Shown one piece after another: positions 34,652 to 44,522 of a stretch of DNA of 64,000 bases. Under the pieces are notes generated by a model. The model was not told the DNA's origin, did not search any database, and worked only from the letters and a program-made list of their open reading frames with translations. This DNA comes from Streptomyces sp. NBC_00273 (GTDB lineage: Bacteria; Actinomycetota; Actinomycetes; Streptomycetales; Streptomycetaceae), in NCBI RefSeq assembly GCF_036178145.1, contig NZ_CP108067.1:6213501-6277500 (forward strand). Reading direction: 5' to 3'. The translations under genes and the position numbers were made by a program. Each line of letters opens with the position of its first letter. Within the stretch, counting starts at the first letter, position 1.

Positions 34652-34667
34652 CTAAGCGCTTGCTCAG
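34652..34667. promoter_or_regulatory. Palindrome upstream of the fadE-tesB operon
   Basis: CTAAGC-N4-GCTCAG (one arm mismatch), 38-54 bp upstream of the dehydrogenase start. Its form suits a TetR-family regulator of fatty-acid genes. No adjacent regulator gene, so the partner is unknown. Confidence 0.5.
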
Positions 34668-34860
34668 GCTAAGTTACCGGCCAGTCAAACTTGCTGTCCA
34701 GAGCGGAGGCGCCGGAGAAAGGGTGGGGTGGCTCACCCCCGGCCCTCCGTCGGCGACCCCGGTGGAGGGGATTCGTCCGCGCCGCGGTGGCCGGAATGTG
34801 CTCAAGAATGCCTTGTTCGTGGTCTCACGTACCGATTCGCGCTGCCCTAATCTGCCCGGC

Positions 34861-35877
34861 ATGCCACTTTTCCGGAGAGCGAAAAAGGCCGGCGCGGGTG
34901 TGGGTGGGGGCGGGGGCGCTGGTCGGGGGCCGGGCGGGGCGGAGTCGTCCCCGGTACCGGCCTGGTGCGCGTGGTTCAGCCCCGCCGACTGGCACGCCTT
35001 TGAGGCGCTCCTCAACGACGTCTTCCTGGACGGGAACACGAGCGGGCCGCCCATGCGCTTCGGGGAACACCGCCACCTCTCGCTCGCCGCCGAGGGCCAG
35101 AGCGGCGCACCGCTGGACCTCGCGGAGATAGCCGAGCTGGTCCGCGCGCTGCCGCACGCGAACTGGCGGTCGGCCACCGTCTCCTTCCTGAACCAGAAGC
35201 AGCGGCTCGCCGAGCGCCGGCGCGAACTGGAGCGCGCGGGCTTCGCCGAGGTCCGCAACCGGCTCATGCCGCGGCTGGTGACCGTCGACGCGGTGACCGA
35301 GCGCCACGCGCTGGCGGTCGCCCTCACCGAGGAGCTCGCGGCCGTCGTGGTGATCCAGGTGGGCGGCTCCCTCTCCGCACCCGTCCCGCCGGAGCAGTTC
35401 GACTCCTGGCAGGTGGACGCCTCCGAGGTCTGGGCCGCGGCCATGGCCAACCTCGACGCCGCGCCGGTCTCGCTCCAGTACAACGACGACGAGAACCCGC
35501 TGGTGAACGTCGAGGCCGACGGCGGATGGACCTCCACCCACCTGCTGCGGGCCGCCGACCTGATCGACCGCCCGGCGCCGCTCGGCATCCTCGCGATGGT
35601 CCCCTTCCACGGTCACCTGATGCTGTGGGCCGTGGAAGGGCCGGAACTGCACACCTGCGTGATCGCCTACGGCCCGCTCGTACGGCAGATGTGGGAGGAC
35701 GCCCCGGAGGAGTACCGACTGAGCTCGCGCCTGCTGTGGATCGGGGAGGACGGGATCGAGTCGATCGGGGTCGAGCCCGCTCCGCCCCGCACCAAGCAGC
35801 CCGGGGTGATCACCGGCTCCGCCCGCTTCCTGGAGATGCTCGCCTCCTTCCGCCCGCCGGACGACTACCCCGGCTGA
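34861..35877 (+). CDS. Conserved Streptomyces protein, unknown function
   Basis: 338 residues, cytoplasmic. After MPLFRRAKKAG a Gly-rich stretch (~25 residues) leads to a folded part: WCAWFSPADWHAFEALLNDV, PHANWRSATVSFLNQKQRLA, NPLVNVEADGGWTSTHLLRA and LRFLEML-like end. No domain recognised. ATG 34861 lies 7 bp after a good TAATCT -10 and has no ribosome site, so it should be leaderless. The last 13 bp overlap the 3' end of the convergent PucR gene. Confidence 0.78.
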   Translation: MPLFRRAKKAGAGVGGGGGAGRGPGGAESSPVPAWCAWFSPADWHAFEALLNDVFLDGNTSGPPMRFGEHRHLSLAAEGQSGAPLDLAEIAELVRALPHANWRSATVSFLNQKQRLAERRRELERAGFAEVRNRLMPRLVTVDAVTERHALAVALTEELAAVVVIQVGGSLSAPVPPEQFDSWQVDASEVWAAAMANLDAAPVSLQYNDDENPLVNVEADGGWTSTHLLRAADLIDRPAPLGILAMVPFHGHLMLWAVEGPELHTCVIAYGPLVRQMWEDAPEEYRLSSRLLWIGEDGIESIGVEPAPPRTKQPGVITGSARFLEMLASFRPPDDYPG

Positions 35878-37286
35878 GCGGTACCGGGGTCGGTGGTCCG
35901 CAGCGCGAACCACAGCTCCATCCGCACGTCCGGGTCGTCCAGGTCCCGGTCCAGCAGCTCTGCGGCGCGGCCGACGCGCTGGCGGACGGTGTTGCGGTGG
36001 ACACCGAGGGCCGCGGCCGTGCGGTCCCAGTTGCCGTGGTGGGCCAGCCAGCCCCGCAGGGTCTGGCGCAGGGCGGGGGAGAGCGGTCCCAGCAGGGCCT
36101 CGGCATGGGCGCGCGCCTCGGCCTCACCGACCAGGCCCGCGAAGCCGGGGTCGGTGTGGTGGGCCAGCGGGGTACGGGCCGCCTCCGCCCGCCGCAGGGC
36201 CCGCGCGGCCTGGGCGTCGGCCGTGGCCAGGGAGGCGGGCGCGGCCGGTGCGCTCACCCCGAGCCGCCAGCCGGACTGCGCGGCGGGCTCCCGGTCCGTG
36301 AGCAGCCGTACGCCGTCCCCGGTCGGGTCCAGCAGTACGGTGCCCAGCGCGGCCGCGAGGGCCTGCGGATCCCCGGACCCGCGGGCGTGGACGGCGTACC
36401 AGGGCCCGGCCGCCAGGGCCGCGGCCGGATTCCCGTCGAGGAGCAGCCGGGTCAGGGCCGCCGCCTCCGCCCCGGCGGGCCGCTCGGCGGTGAGCAGGGT
36501 CAGGAGGACGGCGGCCACCGATGCCACGGTGTGGTCGCCGGGCGCGCGGGCCGGGGTCGCCGTGCCCAGTGCCGCCCGCCCGGCCAGGGCGTAGGCGGCC
36601 AGGTGGTGGCCGCCCGCCCGGTCGGTGGCGGTGGCGGGCCCGCCCTCGCGGCCGACCCGGGCCAGCAGCGCGGACAGGGCCTCCCACGCCGGGGCCGGCA
36701 GCTCCGGGCCCGCCGCCCGGCCGCCCGGCCACAGGGCCACCGACCCGCCCAGGCTCGCCGCGAGCCGGGCCAGCACCGCCGGGACCGGGTCGGGGCGGGC
36801 CGCAGCCGCCGCCAGCGCCTGCTGGGCCTCGGTGACCCGGCGCAGCTCCCGGGTCCGGGCCTCCGCCATCAGCCGCCCCACCGCGCGGGCGACCGCCGAG
36901 AAGGGGGTCCGCGGCGGGACCTCCAACAGCGGCAGCCCGTGCCGCGCACAGGCCTCGGCCAGTGCGGCCGGGACCTCCTCGTGCACCGGGGCCACGCCGA
37001 AGCCGAGGGCCGCCGCGCCCGCCCCGGCCAGCCGGGCCACGTACCCGTCGGGGTCGTCGGCGGGACCCGCCCCGGCGGTCAGCAGCAGCTCGCCGCCGAG
37101 CAGGTACGGGGAGGGGTCGGGCATCTCGGAGGCGTGCACCCCGTGCACCCCGGCGGTGGCCGGCCCGGCGAGGTGGCGCAGGCCGAGCTCCCGGTCGCCG
37201 AGCAGTGCGGCGAGGGGCACCGGCGGGGTGAGCGGCTCCCCGGCGGGGCCGTTGCCGTACTCCTGATCACGGGGAGGGCCGGGCAT
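35865..37286 (-). CDS. PucR/CdaR-type transcriptional regulator
   Basis: 473 residues. N-terminal PucR-like ligand domain ([40 protein letters not shown]), central Ala-rich region, and a C-terminal HTH_30 motif [20 protein letters not shown] typical of PucR/CdaR. ATG 37286 has CGGAG six bases upstream. Divergent from the agmatinase-family gene with a 116-bp gap, so it probably activates the agmatinase/ThDP operon in response to a guanidino compound or other nitrogen source. Very Ala-rich (low-complexity) middle. Confidence 0.9.
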   Translation of the reverse strand: MPGPPRDQEYGNGPAGEPLTPPVPLAALLGDRELGLRHLAGPATAGVHGVHASEMPDPSPYLLGGELLLTAGAGPADDPDGYVARLAGAGAAALGFGVAPVHEEVPAALAEACARHGLPLLEVPPRTPFSAVARAVGRLMAEARTRELRRVTEAQQALAAAAARPDPVPAVLARLAASLGGSVALWPGGRAAGPELPAPAWEALSALLARVGREGGPATATDRAGGHHLAAYALAGRAALGTATPARAPGDHTVASVAAVLLTLLTAERPAGAEAAALTRLLLDGNPAAALAAGPWYAVHARGSGDPQALAAALGTVLLDPTGDGVRLLTDREPAAQSGWRLGVSAPAAPASLATADAQAARALRRAEAARTPLAHHTDPGFAGLVGEAEARAHAEALLGPLSPALRQTLRGWLAHHGNWDRTAAALGVHRNTVRQRVGRAAELLDRDLDDPDVRMELWFALRTTDPGTAQPG

Positions 37287-37402
37287 GGATACTCCGTATA
37301 TTTCGGCTCTGCCAGATGGATGAAACGTACACTCCCCACCCCCAGGTGGCCCGCTTACGCTCGAAGTACCGCACACGTCAGGCCAGAGAAAGAGGCACAG
37401 CC

Positions 37403-38365
37403 ATGAGCACGCAGCCGCGCGGCCCCGTCGACTCCTCCCGCATCCCGCGCTACGCGGGCCCGGCGACCTTCGCCCGTCTGCCCCGCCTCGACGAGGTCGG
37501 CTCCGCCGACGTCGCCGTCGTCGGCGTGCCCTTCGACTCCGGCGTGTCCTACCGCCCCGGTGCCCGCTTCGGCGGCAACGCCATCCGCGAGGCCTCGCGC
37601 CTGCTGCGCCCGTACAACCCGGCGCAGGACGCCTCCCCGTTCGCGCTCGCGCAGGTCGCCGACGCCGGTGACATCGCGGTGAACCCCTTCAACATCAACG
37701 AGGCCGTCGAGACGGTCGAGGCCGCCGCCGACGAGCTCCTCGGCGCCGGCTCCCGCCTGATGACCCTGGGCGGCGACCACACCATCGCCCTGCCGCTGCT
37801 CCGCTCCGTCGCGAAGAAGCACGGCCCGGTCGCGCTGCTCCACTTCGACGCGCACCTGGACACCTGGGACACCTACTTCGGCGCCGAGTACACCCACGGC
37901 ACCCCGTTCCGCCGTGCCGTCGAGGAGGGCATCCTCGACACCGAGGCGCTCTCCCACGTCGGTACGCGCGGCCCGCTGTACGGCAAGCAGGACCTGGACG
38001 ACGACGCCAAGATGGGCTTCGGCATCGTCACCTCGGCCGACGTCTACCGCCGCGGCGCCGACGAGGTCGCGGACCAGCTGCGCCAGCGCATCGGCGACCG
38101 CCCGCTGTACATCTCCATCGACATCGACGTGCTCGACCCGGCGCACGCGCCCGGCACCGGCACCCCGGAGGCGGGCGGCATGACCTCCCGCGAGCTGCTG
38201 GAGATCATCCGCGGCCTGTCCTCCTGCAACCTCGTTTCCGCCGACGTCGTCGAGGTCGCCCCGGCGTACGATCACGCCGAGATCACCTCGGTCGCGGCCT
38301 CGCACACCGCGTACGAGCTGACCACGATCATGTCGCGACAGATCGCGCAGGCGAAGGGCAAGTAA
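37403..38365 (+). CDS. speB: Agmatinase/guanidinobutyrase family ureohydrolase
   Basis: Mn-dependent ureohydrolase releasing urea from agmatine or a similar guanidine, 320 residues. All metal ligands are visible: [19 protein letters not shown] and [20 protein letters not shown], with [16 protein letters not shown] near the N-terminus. ATG 37403 with AGAGG is preferred over an ATG 87 bp upstream that lies in the promoter region. Followed by the ThDP enzyme after 5 bp, and divergent from a PucR regulator. Substrate (agmatine, guanidinobutyrate or guanidinopropionate) cannot be decided from motifs. Confidence 0.88.
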   Translation: MSTQPRGPVDSSRIPRYAGPATFARLPRLDEVGSADVAVVGVPFDSGVSYRPGARFGGNAIREASRLLRPYNPAQDASPFALAQVADAGDIAVNPFNINEAVETVEAAADELLGAGSRLMTLGGDHTIALPLLRSVAKKHGPVALLHFDAHLDTWDTYFGAEYTHGTPFRRAVEEGILDTEALSHVGTRGPLYGKQDLDDDAKMGFGIVTSADVYRRGADEVADQLRQRIGDRPLYISIDIDVLDPAHAPGTGTPEAGGMTSRELLEIIRGLSSCNLVSADVVEVAPAYDHAEITSVAASHTAYELTTIMSRQIAQAKGK

Positions 38366-38370
38366 GCGAA

Positions 38371-40038
38371 GTGACGCACGACCACGACCTGGTACTCCGT
38401 CCCACCGAAGCCCAGAAGGCGGCCGCGCTCGCGCCGCCGCCGGGCCGGACGGGCGGGGACCTGGTCGTGGAAACGCTGCGCTCGCTCGGCGCGAACACCG
38501 TCTTCGGCCTGCCCGGCCAGCACGCGCTCGCCCTCTTCGACGCGGTCGGCCGCTCCGACCTGCGCTTCGTGGGGCTGCGCACGGAGAACAATGCGGGCTT
38601 CGCGGCCGACGCGTACGGCCGCATCACGGGCGAGGCGGTGCCGCTGCTGCTCTCCACCGGCCCGGGCGCGCTGATGGCGCTGCCCGCCCTGGCGGAGGCG
38701 GCGGCCGCCTCCGCCCCGGTCCTCGCGATCTCCTCCCAGGTCCCGGTGGCGGGCCTGGGCGGCGGGCGGCGCGGCCACCTGCACGAGCTGCGGGACCAGT
38801 CGGCGTCCTTCCGGGACGTGGTGAAGTCCGTCCACACGGTCCGCACCCCCTCCCAGATCCCCTCCGTGATCGCCGAGGCCTGGGAGTCGGCGCTCACCGC
38901 CCCGCACGGCCCGGTGTTCGTCGAGATCCCCGAGGACGTGCTGCGGGCCGAGACCGTCATCCCGCAGGTCACGGGCGTGGACGCGACCCCGCACGAGCTC
39001 GCGCCGCGCCCCGAGCTCACGGCGCTCGCCGCCCACTGGCTGGAGAACGCCACCCGCCCGGTGATCATCGCGGGCGGCGGGGTCGTCCGCTCGGACGCGG
39101 CGGGCAAGCTGAAGCAGCTCGCCGAGCGCCTGAACGCGCCCGTCGTCACCACCTTCGGCGGCAAGGGCGCCTTCCCGTGGACCCATCCGCTCTCCCTCCA
39201 GTCCTGGCTGGAGGACCGCCACACGACGGACTTCCTGGAGGACGCGGACGTCCTGCTGGTCGTCGGCTCGGGCCTCGGTGAGCTCTCGTCGAACTACCAC
39301 ACCTTCTTCCCGACGGGCCGGGTCATCCAGATCGAGGCGGACCTCGGCAAGCTGGAGTCCAACCACGCCGCCCTCGGCATCCACGCGGACGCCCGACTGG
39401 CGCTCCAGGCCCTCCTCGAGACGGTGTCCGAGCGCGCGGACCCGTCCGCCCCGGAGCGCGTGCGCCTGGTCCTCGCGGACATCGCGGCCCGCCTCGCCAC
39501 CCAGGACGTGGCCCTCGAACAGGACCTCCTCCGCTCGATCCGGGCCGCGCTCCCGGCCCGCTCACCGTCCTTCTGGGACATGACGATCCTGTCCTACTGG
39601 GCCTGGTCCGCCTTCGATCCCAAGCACCCCAACACCATGCACTCGGCCCAGGGCGCGGGCGGCCTCGGCTACGCCTTCCCGGCGGCCCTCGGCGCGTGCG
39701 TCGCGGAACCGGACACCCCGGTACTGGCGGTGTCCGGCGACGGCGGCGCGATGTACTCCGTCGCGGACCTGGCCACGGCGAAGCAGCACGACCTCGACGT
39801 CACCTGGCTGATCGTGGACGACGGCGGCTACGGCATCCTGCGCGAGTACGGCTGCGACACCGGTACCCAGCTGGCCGGCCCCGACTTCGTGGCGCTGGCC
39901 GAGTCCTTCGGCGTCCCGGCCTCCACCACCACCCCGGAGTCCTTGAAGGACGACCTGAAGAACTCCCTCGGCACCCCTGGGCCTTCGGTGCTACTGCTTT
40001 CGGCCAACCTCAAGATGTTCGCCCCGACTCACCTTTAG
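38371..40038 (+). CDS. Thiamine-diphosphate-dependent enzyme (acetolactate synthase-like)
   Basis: 555 residues with the three ThDP-enzyme domains: N-terminal PYR domain (FGLPGQHALALF, GLRTENNAGFAADAYGRITG with the conserved Glu), central domain (PVIIAGGGVVRSDAAG) and C-terminal PP domain (SGDGGAMYSVADLATA, with the GDG...N-type metal motif altered at its end, DDGGYG). Likely a decarboxylase or carboligase of 2-oxo acids. GTG start 5 bp after speB. The linkage to an agmatinase suggests action on an amine-derived aldehyde or keto acid; true substrate unknown. Confidence 0.85.
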   Translation: MTHDHDLVLRPTEAQKAAALAPPPGRTGGDLVVETLRSLGANTVFGLPGQHALALFDAVGRSDLRFVGLRTENNAGFAADAYGRITGEAVPLLLSTGPGALMALPALAEAAAASAPVLAISSQVPVAGLGGGRRGHLHELRDQSASFRDVVKSVHTVRTPSQIPSVIAEAWESALTAPHGPVFVEIPEDVLRAETVIPQVTGVDATPHELAPRPELTALAAHWLENATRPVIIAGGGVVRSDAAGKLKQLAERLNAPVVTTFGGKGAFPWTHPLSLQSWLEDRHTTDFLEDADVLLVVGSGLGELSSNYHTFFPTGRVIQIEADLGKLESNHAALGIHADARLALQALLETVSERADPSAPERVRLVLADIAARLATQDVALEQDLLRSIRAALPARSPSFWDMTILSYWAWSAFDPKHPNTMHSAQGAGGLGYAFPAALGACVAEPDTPVLAVSGDGGAMYSVADLATAKQHDLDVTWLIVDDGGYGILREYGCDTGTQLAGPDFVALAESFGVPASTTTPESLKDDLKNSLGTPGPSVLLLSANLKMFAPTHL

Positions 40039-40097
40039 GACGAACTGAACGGCGCAAGCGGTGTCACGAGCGGGTCCAACTCCACGCTGCTCGCCCG

Positions 40098-40319
40098 TCA
40101 CGGCCCGGGCTGCTCGTCGTCGTTCTCGTAGGGGTGGAACAAGAGGCTGATCACGGCCACCCCGACCGCCGTCGCCAGCCGCGTCCACCCGTTGTCGGTC
40201 ACCAGGCTCACGATCTTCGCCGCGAACAGCGCGACGAGGAAGGCGGTGACGAAGGGGACGACGGCACGGGCGGTCCGCTGCACGAAGGTGTGATCGCCCG
40301 GCTGCTCGTGAGTGGTCAT
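40098..40319 (-). CDS. Small membrane protein of unknown function
   Basis: 73 residues: short polar start MTTHEQPGDHTFVQRT, then two hydrophobic segments (VVPFVTAFLVALFAAKIVSL and LATAVGVAVISLLF) and an acidic tail. ATG 40319 follows AAGGGA by 9 bases. Resembles small Streptomyces holin/toxin-like membrane peptides, but no toxin-antitoxin partner is seen. Divergent from the ABC exporter. Confidence 0.65.
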   Translation of the reverse strand: MTTHEQPGDHTFVQRTARAVVPFVTAFLVALFAAKIVSLVTDNGWTRLATAVGVAVISLLFHPYENDDEQPGP

Positions 40320-40634
40320 GGCCCTGGTCCCTTCGGTCCCGCCGCCCCGGTCGGTGGTCGGCGGTCGGCGTCGGCTGTGCTTCCAGCATCGGGAGCACGG
40401 CCCGGGGGGCCCAGACCCGGAAAGTCGGGACTTGACAGGTCCCGGCGCCTCCCCCTCCCCGTCACTGCCCCGCCACCGCCTCGCCTTCCCGCCGCCTCCC
40501 GCCCCGTCCCCGACCCGGTCGGACGCGGTCCGCGCGCCCCCGCCGTACGGCAGTGCGATTGTTGCGGCGGGATGAAATCCGCCGGTCGGAGCGTTGGCGC
40601 TTCCGGCAGGACAGGACGAACGGGGAGGCCTCAC
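40320..40634. other. Intergenic region upstream of the ABC exporter, 315 bp
   Basis: Contains CGGGACTTGACAGGTCCCG (40426-40444), an inverted repeat around a TTGACA that could be the -35 and operator of the exporter. Otherwise Pro/Arg-codon-like GC-rich sequence without a convincing gene; a strong GGGGAGG ribosome site precedes the exporter GTG. Confidence 0.35.
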
Positions 40635-43600
40635 GTGGCGGCGGCAGAGACAGCGGCTGGGGAGAAACAGGGCTGGGGCAGGCGGCTGGCGGCCTACACC
40701 TGGCGGTACAAGACCAATGTGCTGCTCGCGCTCGGCTCCTCGCTGGCCGGCATGGCCGTCATGGCGGTCGTCCCGCTGGTCACCAAGGTGATCATCGATG
40801 ACGTCATCGGGGACGAGACCAAGCCCATGGCGCCCTGGGCCGGCATGCTCATAGCCGCGGCCCTGCTGGTGTACGTACTGACCTACATACGCAGGTACTA
40901 CGGCGGGCGGCTCGCCCTCGACGTGCAGCACGACCTGCGCACCGACATGTACGGCACCATCGCCCGCCTCGACGGGCGGCGGCAGGACGAGCTGAACACC
41001 GGCCAGGTCGTCGGCCGCGCCACCAGTGACCTCCAGCTGATCCAGGGCCTGCTCTTCATGCTGCCCATGACGATCGGGAACTTCCTGCTCTTCGGGATGT
41101 CCCTCGGGATCATGCTCTGGCTCTCGCCGCTGCTGACCCTCGTCGCCCTGCTCATGGCCCCCGCCCTGTGGTTCATCGCCAAGCGCAGCCGCAAGAAGCT
41201 CTTCCCCGCCACCTGGTGGGCCCAGGGCCAGGCCGCGGCCGTGGCGACCGTCGTCGACGGGGCCGTGACCGGCGTCCGCGTCGTCAAGGGCTTCGGCCAG
41301 GAGGAGCAGGAGACCGGCAAGCTGCGCGAAGCCGGCCGCCGGCTGTTCGCCGGGCGGATGCGGACCATCCGGCTCAACTCGCGCTACACCCCCGCCCTCC
41401 AGGCCGTCCCCGCCCTCGCCCAGGTCGCCATGCTGGCCCTCGGTGGCTGGATGGCCACCAACGGCCAGGTCACCCTCGGCACCTTCGTCGCCTTCTCCAC
41501 CTACCTCGCCCAGCTCGTCGGACCCGTCCGCATGCTCGCCATGGTCCTCACCGTCGGACAGCAGGCCCGGGCCGGCGTGGAGCGCGTGTTCGAGCTCATC
41601 GACACCGAGCCCGAGATCCAAGAGGGCACCCACGAGCTGCCCGCCGACGCGCCCGCCACCGTCGAGTTCGACGACGTCCGCTTCGGCTACGACCCCGAGC
41701 GGCCCGTCCTCGACGGGTTCTCGCTCTCCGTGGCGCAGGGCGAGACCGTCGCCGTCGTCGGGTCCTCGGGCAGCGGCAAGTCCACCGTCGCGCTCCTGCT
41801 GCCCCGGTTCTACGACGCCGACGGCGGCGCCGTCCGCGTCGGCGGCCACGACGTCCGCGAGCTGACGTACGACTCCCTGCGCGGCGCGATAGGCCTGGTC
41901 CCCGAGGACTCCTTCCTCTTCTCCGACACCATCCGCGCCAACATCGCCTACGGGCACCCCGGCGCCACCGAGGAACAGATCGAGGCCGCCGCCCGCGCCG
42001 CCCAGGCCGAGGGGTTCATCCGGGCGCTGCCCGCCGGGTACGACACCAAGGTCGGCGAGCAGGGGCTCACCCTCTCCGGCGGCCAGCGCCAGCGCATCGC
42101 CCTCGCCCGCGCCATCCTCACCGACCCCCGGCTGCTGCTCCTCGACGACGCCACCTCCGCCGTCGACGCCCGCGTCGAGCACGAGATCCACGAGGCCCTG
42201 CGCTCCGTGATGGCGGGCCGGACCACCCTGCTGATCGCCCACCGCCGCTCCACGCTCGCGCTGGCCGACCGGATCGCCGTACTCGACCGGGGGCGGCTCG
42301 CCGACATCGGCACGCACGAGCAGCTGGAGAACCGGTCCGCGCTCTACCGCCGGCTGCTCACCGACCCGGACGCGCTCGGCGCCGCCTCGCCGCGGACCCC
42401 GGACGCCCGGGTGATGACCGAGTTCGAGCGCGAGCTCGACCGGGACCTCGAACGCGGCATCGAGCTCGAGGCCGAGATCGACTCGGAGCCCGTCAACGCC
42501 AAGCGCCGGGTCGCCGGCGGGGTCACCCCCGAGCTCTGGCGCCGCCAGGACGAGCCCGACACGACCTCCGGCGCCGCCCCCGGCGCCGCCCTCGCGCCCG
42601 CTCCCGCCGGTGGCGCGCCCGGAGCCGGACATTCCATGGCCGGGTCCGTCTCCGGCATGCCCGCCACCCCCGAACTGCTCGCGCAGGTGGCCGCGCTGCC
42701 GCCCGCCGACGACCTGCCCGAGGTGGACGAGACCCGCGCCGCGGCCGCCGAGGAGAGCTACGGCCTGCGCCGCCTGCTCCGCGGGTTCTGGGCGCCGCTG
42801 GCCATCAGCCTCGGCCTCGTCGCCGCGGACGCGGGGGCCGGACTCCTGCTGCCGATCCTGATCCGGCACGGCATCGACCAGGGCGTCGAGCAGGCCGTGC
42901 TCGGCGCCGTCTGGGCGGCCGCCGGGCTCGCCCTCGCCGTCGTCGTCGCGCAGTGGGCCGCGCAGTTCGCCGAGACCCGCATGACGGGCCGTACCGGCGA
43001 GCGCGTGCTGTACGCCCTGCGCGTCAAGATCTTCGCCCAGCTCCAGCGACTCGGCCTCGACTACTACGAGCGCGAGCTGACCGGCAAGATCATGACCCGG
43101 ATGACCACCGACGTGGACTCGCTGAGCTCCTTCCTGCAGACCGGGCTCGTCACCGCCGTGGTCTCCGTCTTCACCTTCTTCGGCATCCTGATCGCCCTGC
43201 TCGTCCTGGACGTCGAGCTCGCCCTGATCGTCTTCGCGACCCTGCCCGTCCTGGTCGTCGGCACGATCGTGTTCCGGCGCAGGTCCGTCGCCGCCTACGA
43301 GCTCGCCCGCGACCGGGTCAGCCTGGTCAACGCCGACCTCCAGGAGTCCGTCTCGGGCCTGCGCATCGTCCAGGCCTTCCGCCGCGAGGGCTCGGGCGCC
43401 AAGCGCTTCGCCGAGCGCAGCCACTCCTACCGTGAGGCCCGGGTCCGCGGCCAGTGGCTGATATCCGTCTACTTCCCCTTCGTGCAGCTGCTCTCCTCGG
43501 GCGCCGCGGCCGCCGTGCTGATCGTCGGGGCGGGCCGGGTGGAGGCCGGGACGCTCACCACCGGCGCGCTGGTCGCGTACCTGCTCTACATCGACCTGTT

Positions 43601-44504
43601 CTTCGCGCCCGTCCAGCAGCTCTCCCAGGTCTTCGACGGCTACCAGCAGGCCACGGTCGCCCTCGGCCGCATCCAGGGGCTGCTGCGCGAGCCCACCACC
43701 ACCCCGCTGCCCGAGCGGCCGCGCGCACTGGAATCACTGGGCGGGGAGATCGCCTTCGAGGACGTCCGCTTCCAGTACGGGACGGCCGAGGAGCGGGGCG
43801 AGAAGGGCGAGGCCCTGGCCGGCATCAACCTGCGGATACCCGCCGGGCAGACCGTCGCCTTCGTCGGCGAGACCGGAGCCGGGAAGTCCACCCTGGTCAA
43901 GATGGTGGCCCGGTTCTACGATCCGACCTCAGGCCGGGTCACCGCCGACGGCACGGACATAAGGGAGCTGGACCTGACGGCGTACCGCCACCGGCTGGGT
44001 GTCGTCCCCCAGGAGGCCTACCTCTTCCCGGGGACCGTCCGTGACGCCATCGCCTACGGGAGCCCCGCGGCGAGCGACGCCGAGGTGGAGGCCGCCGCCC
44101 GCGCGGTCGGCGCACACGACATGATCGCCACCCTCGACGGCGGCTACCTGCACACCGTCGCCGAGCGCGGCCGCAACCTCTCCGCGGGCCAGCGCCAGCT
44201 GATCGCACTGGCCCGGGCCGAGCTGGTCGACCCGGACGTGCTGCTGCTCGACGAGGCCACCGCCGCCCTCGACCTGGCCACCGAGGCCCAGGTCAACCAG
44301 GCGACGGACCGGCTCGCGGGCAAGCGCACCACCCTGGTGGTCGCGCACCGGCTGACCACCGCGGCGCGCGCCGACCGGGTCGTGGTCATGGACCGCGGCC
44401 GGGTGGTGGAGGACGGCACCCACACCGAACTCCTGGCGCGCGGCGGCCGGTACGCCGAGCTGTGGCGCACCTTCGTCGGCGAGGACGAGCGCGCCGCGGC
44501 CTGA
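40635..44504 (+). CDS. Fused heterodimer-type ABC exporter (TMD-NBD-TMD-NBD)
   Basis: 1289-residue full ABC exporter in one chain. Half 1: six-helix TMD, Walker A GSSGSGKST (~375), signature LSGGQRQRIALARA, Walker B LLLLDDATSAVD where the catalytic Glu is Asp. Residues ~585-710 form an acidic then Ala/Pro/Gly-rich linker. Half 2: TMD, Walker A GETGAGKST (~1078), signature LSAGQRQLIALARA, Walker B VLLLDEATAALD with the normal Glu. So one of the two ATP sites is degenerate, as in BmrCD/TM287-288 heterodimers. GTG 40635 has GGGGAGG six bases upstream. Probably multidrug, lipid or peptide export; substrate unknown. Confidence 0.95.
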   Translation: MAAAETAAGEKQGWGRRLAAYTWRYKTNVLLALGSSLAGMAVMAVVPLVTKVIIDDVIGDETKPMAPWAGMLIAAALLVYVLTYIRRYYGGRLALDVQHDLRTDMYGTIARLDGRRQDELNTGQVVGRATSDLQLIQGLLFMLPMTIGNFLLFGMSLGIMLWLSPLLTLVALLMAPALWFIAKRSRKKLFPATWWAQGQAAAVATVVDGAVTGVRVVKGFGQEEQETGKLREAGRRLFAGRMRTIRLNSRYTPALQAVPALAQVAMLALGGWMATNGQVTLGTFVAFSTYLAQLVGPVRMLAMVLTVGQQARAGVERVFELIDTEPEIQEGTHELPADAPATVEFDDVRFGYDPERPVLDGFSLSVAQGETVAVVGSSGSGKSTVALLLPRFYDADGGAVRVGGHDVRELTYDSLRGAIGLVPEDSFLFSDTIRANIAYGHPGATEEQIEAAARAAQAEGFIRALPAGYDTKVGEQGLTLSGGQRQRIALARAILTDPRLLLLDDATSAVDARVEHEIHEALRSVMAGRTTLLIAHRRSTLALADRIAVLDRGRLADIGTHEQLENRSALYRRLLTDPDALGAASPRTPDARVMTEFERELDRDLERGIELEAEIDSEPVNAKRRVAGGVTPELWRRQDEPDTTSGAAPGAALAPAPAGGAPGAGHSMAGSVSGMPATPELLAQVAALPPADDLPEVDETRAAAAEESYGLRRLLRGFWAPLAISLGLVAADAGAGLLLPILIRHGIDQGVEQAVLGAVWAAAGLALAVVVAQWAAQFAETRMTGRTGERVLYALRVKIFAQLQRLGLDYYERELTGKIMTRMTTDVDSLSSFLQTGLVTAVVSVFTFFGILIALLVLDVELALIVFATLPVLVVGTIVFRRRSVAAYELARDRVSLVNADLQESVSGLRIVQAFRREGSGAKRFAERSHSYREARVRGQWLISVYFPFVQLLSSGAAAAVLIVGAGRVEAGTLTTGALVAYLLYIDLFFAPVQQLSQVFDGYQQATVALGRIQGLLREPTTTPLPERPRALESLGGEIAFEDVRFQYGTAEERGEKGEALAGINLRIPAGQTVAFVGETGAGKSTLVKMVARFYDPTSGRVTADGTDIRELDLTAYRHRLGVVPQEAYLFPGTVRDAIAYGSPAASDAEVEAAARAVGAHDMIATLDGGYLHTVAERGRNLSAGQRQLIALARAELVDPDVLLLDEATAALDLATEAQVNQATDRLAGKRTTLVVAHRLTTAARADRVVVMDRGRVVEDGTHTELLARGGRYAELWRTFVGEDERAAA

Positions 44505-44522
44505 GCGGGCGGGCCCCGGGGG

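Noticed and set aside
40098..43424. 1108-codon minus-strand open frame opposite the ABC exporter
   Set aside because: Shadow of the exporter. Only its last 74 codons, downstream of a proper ribosome site, form a plausible small membrane protein.
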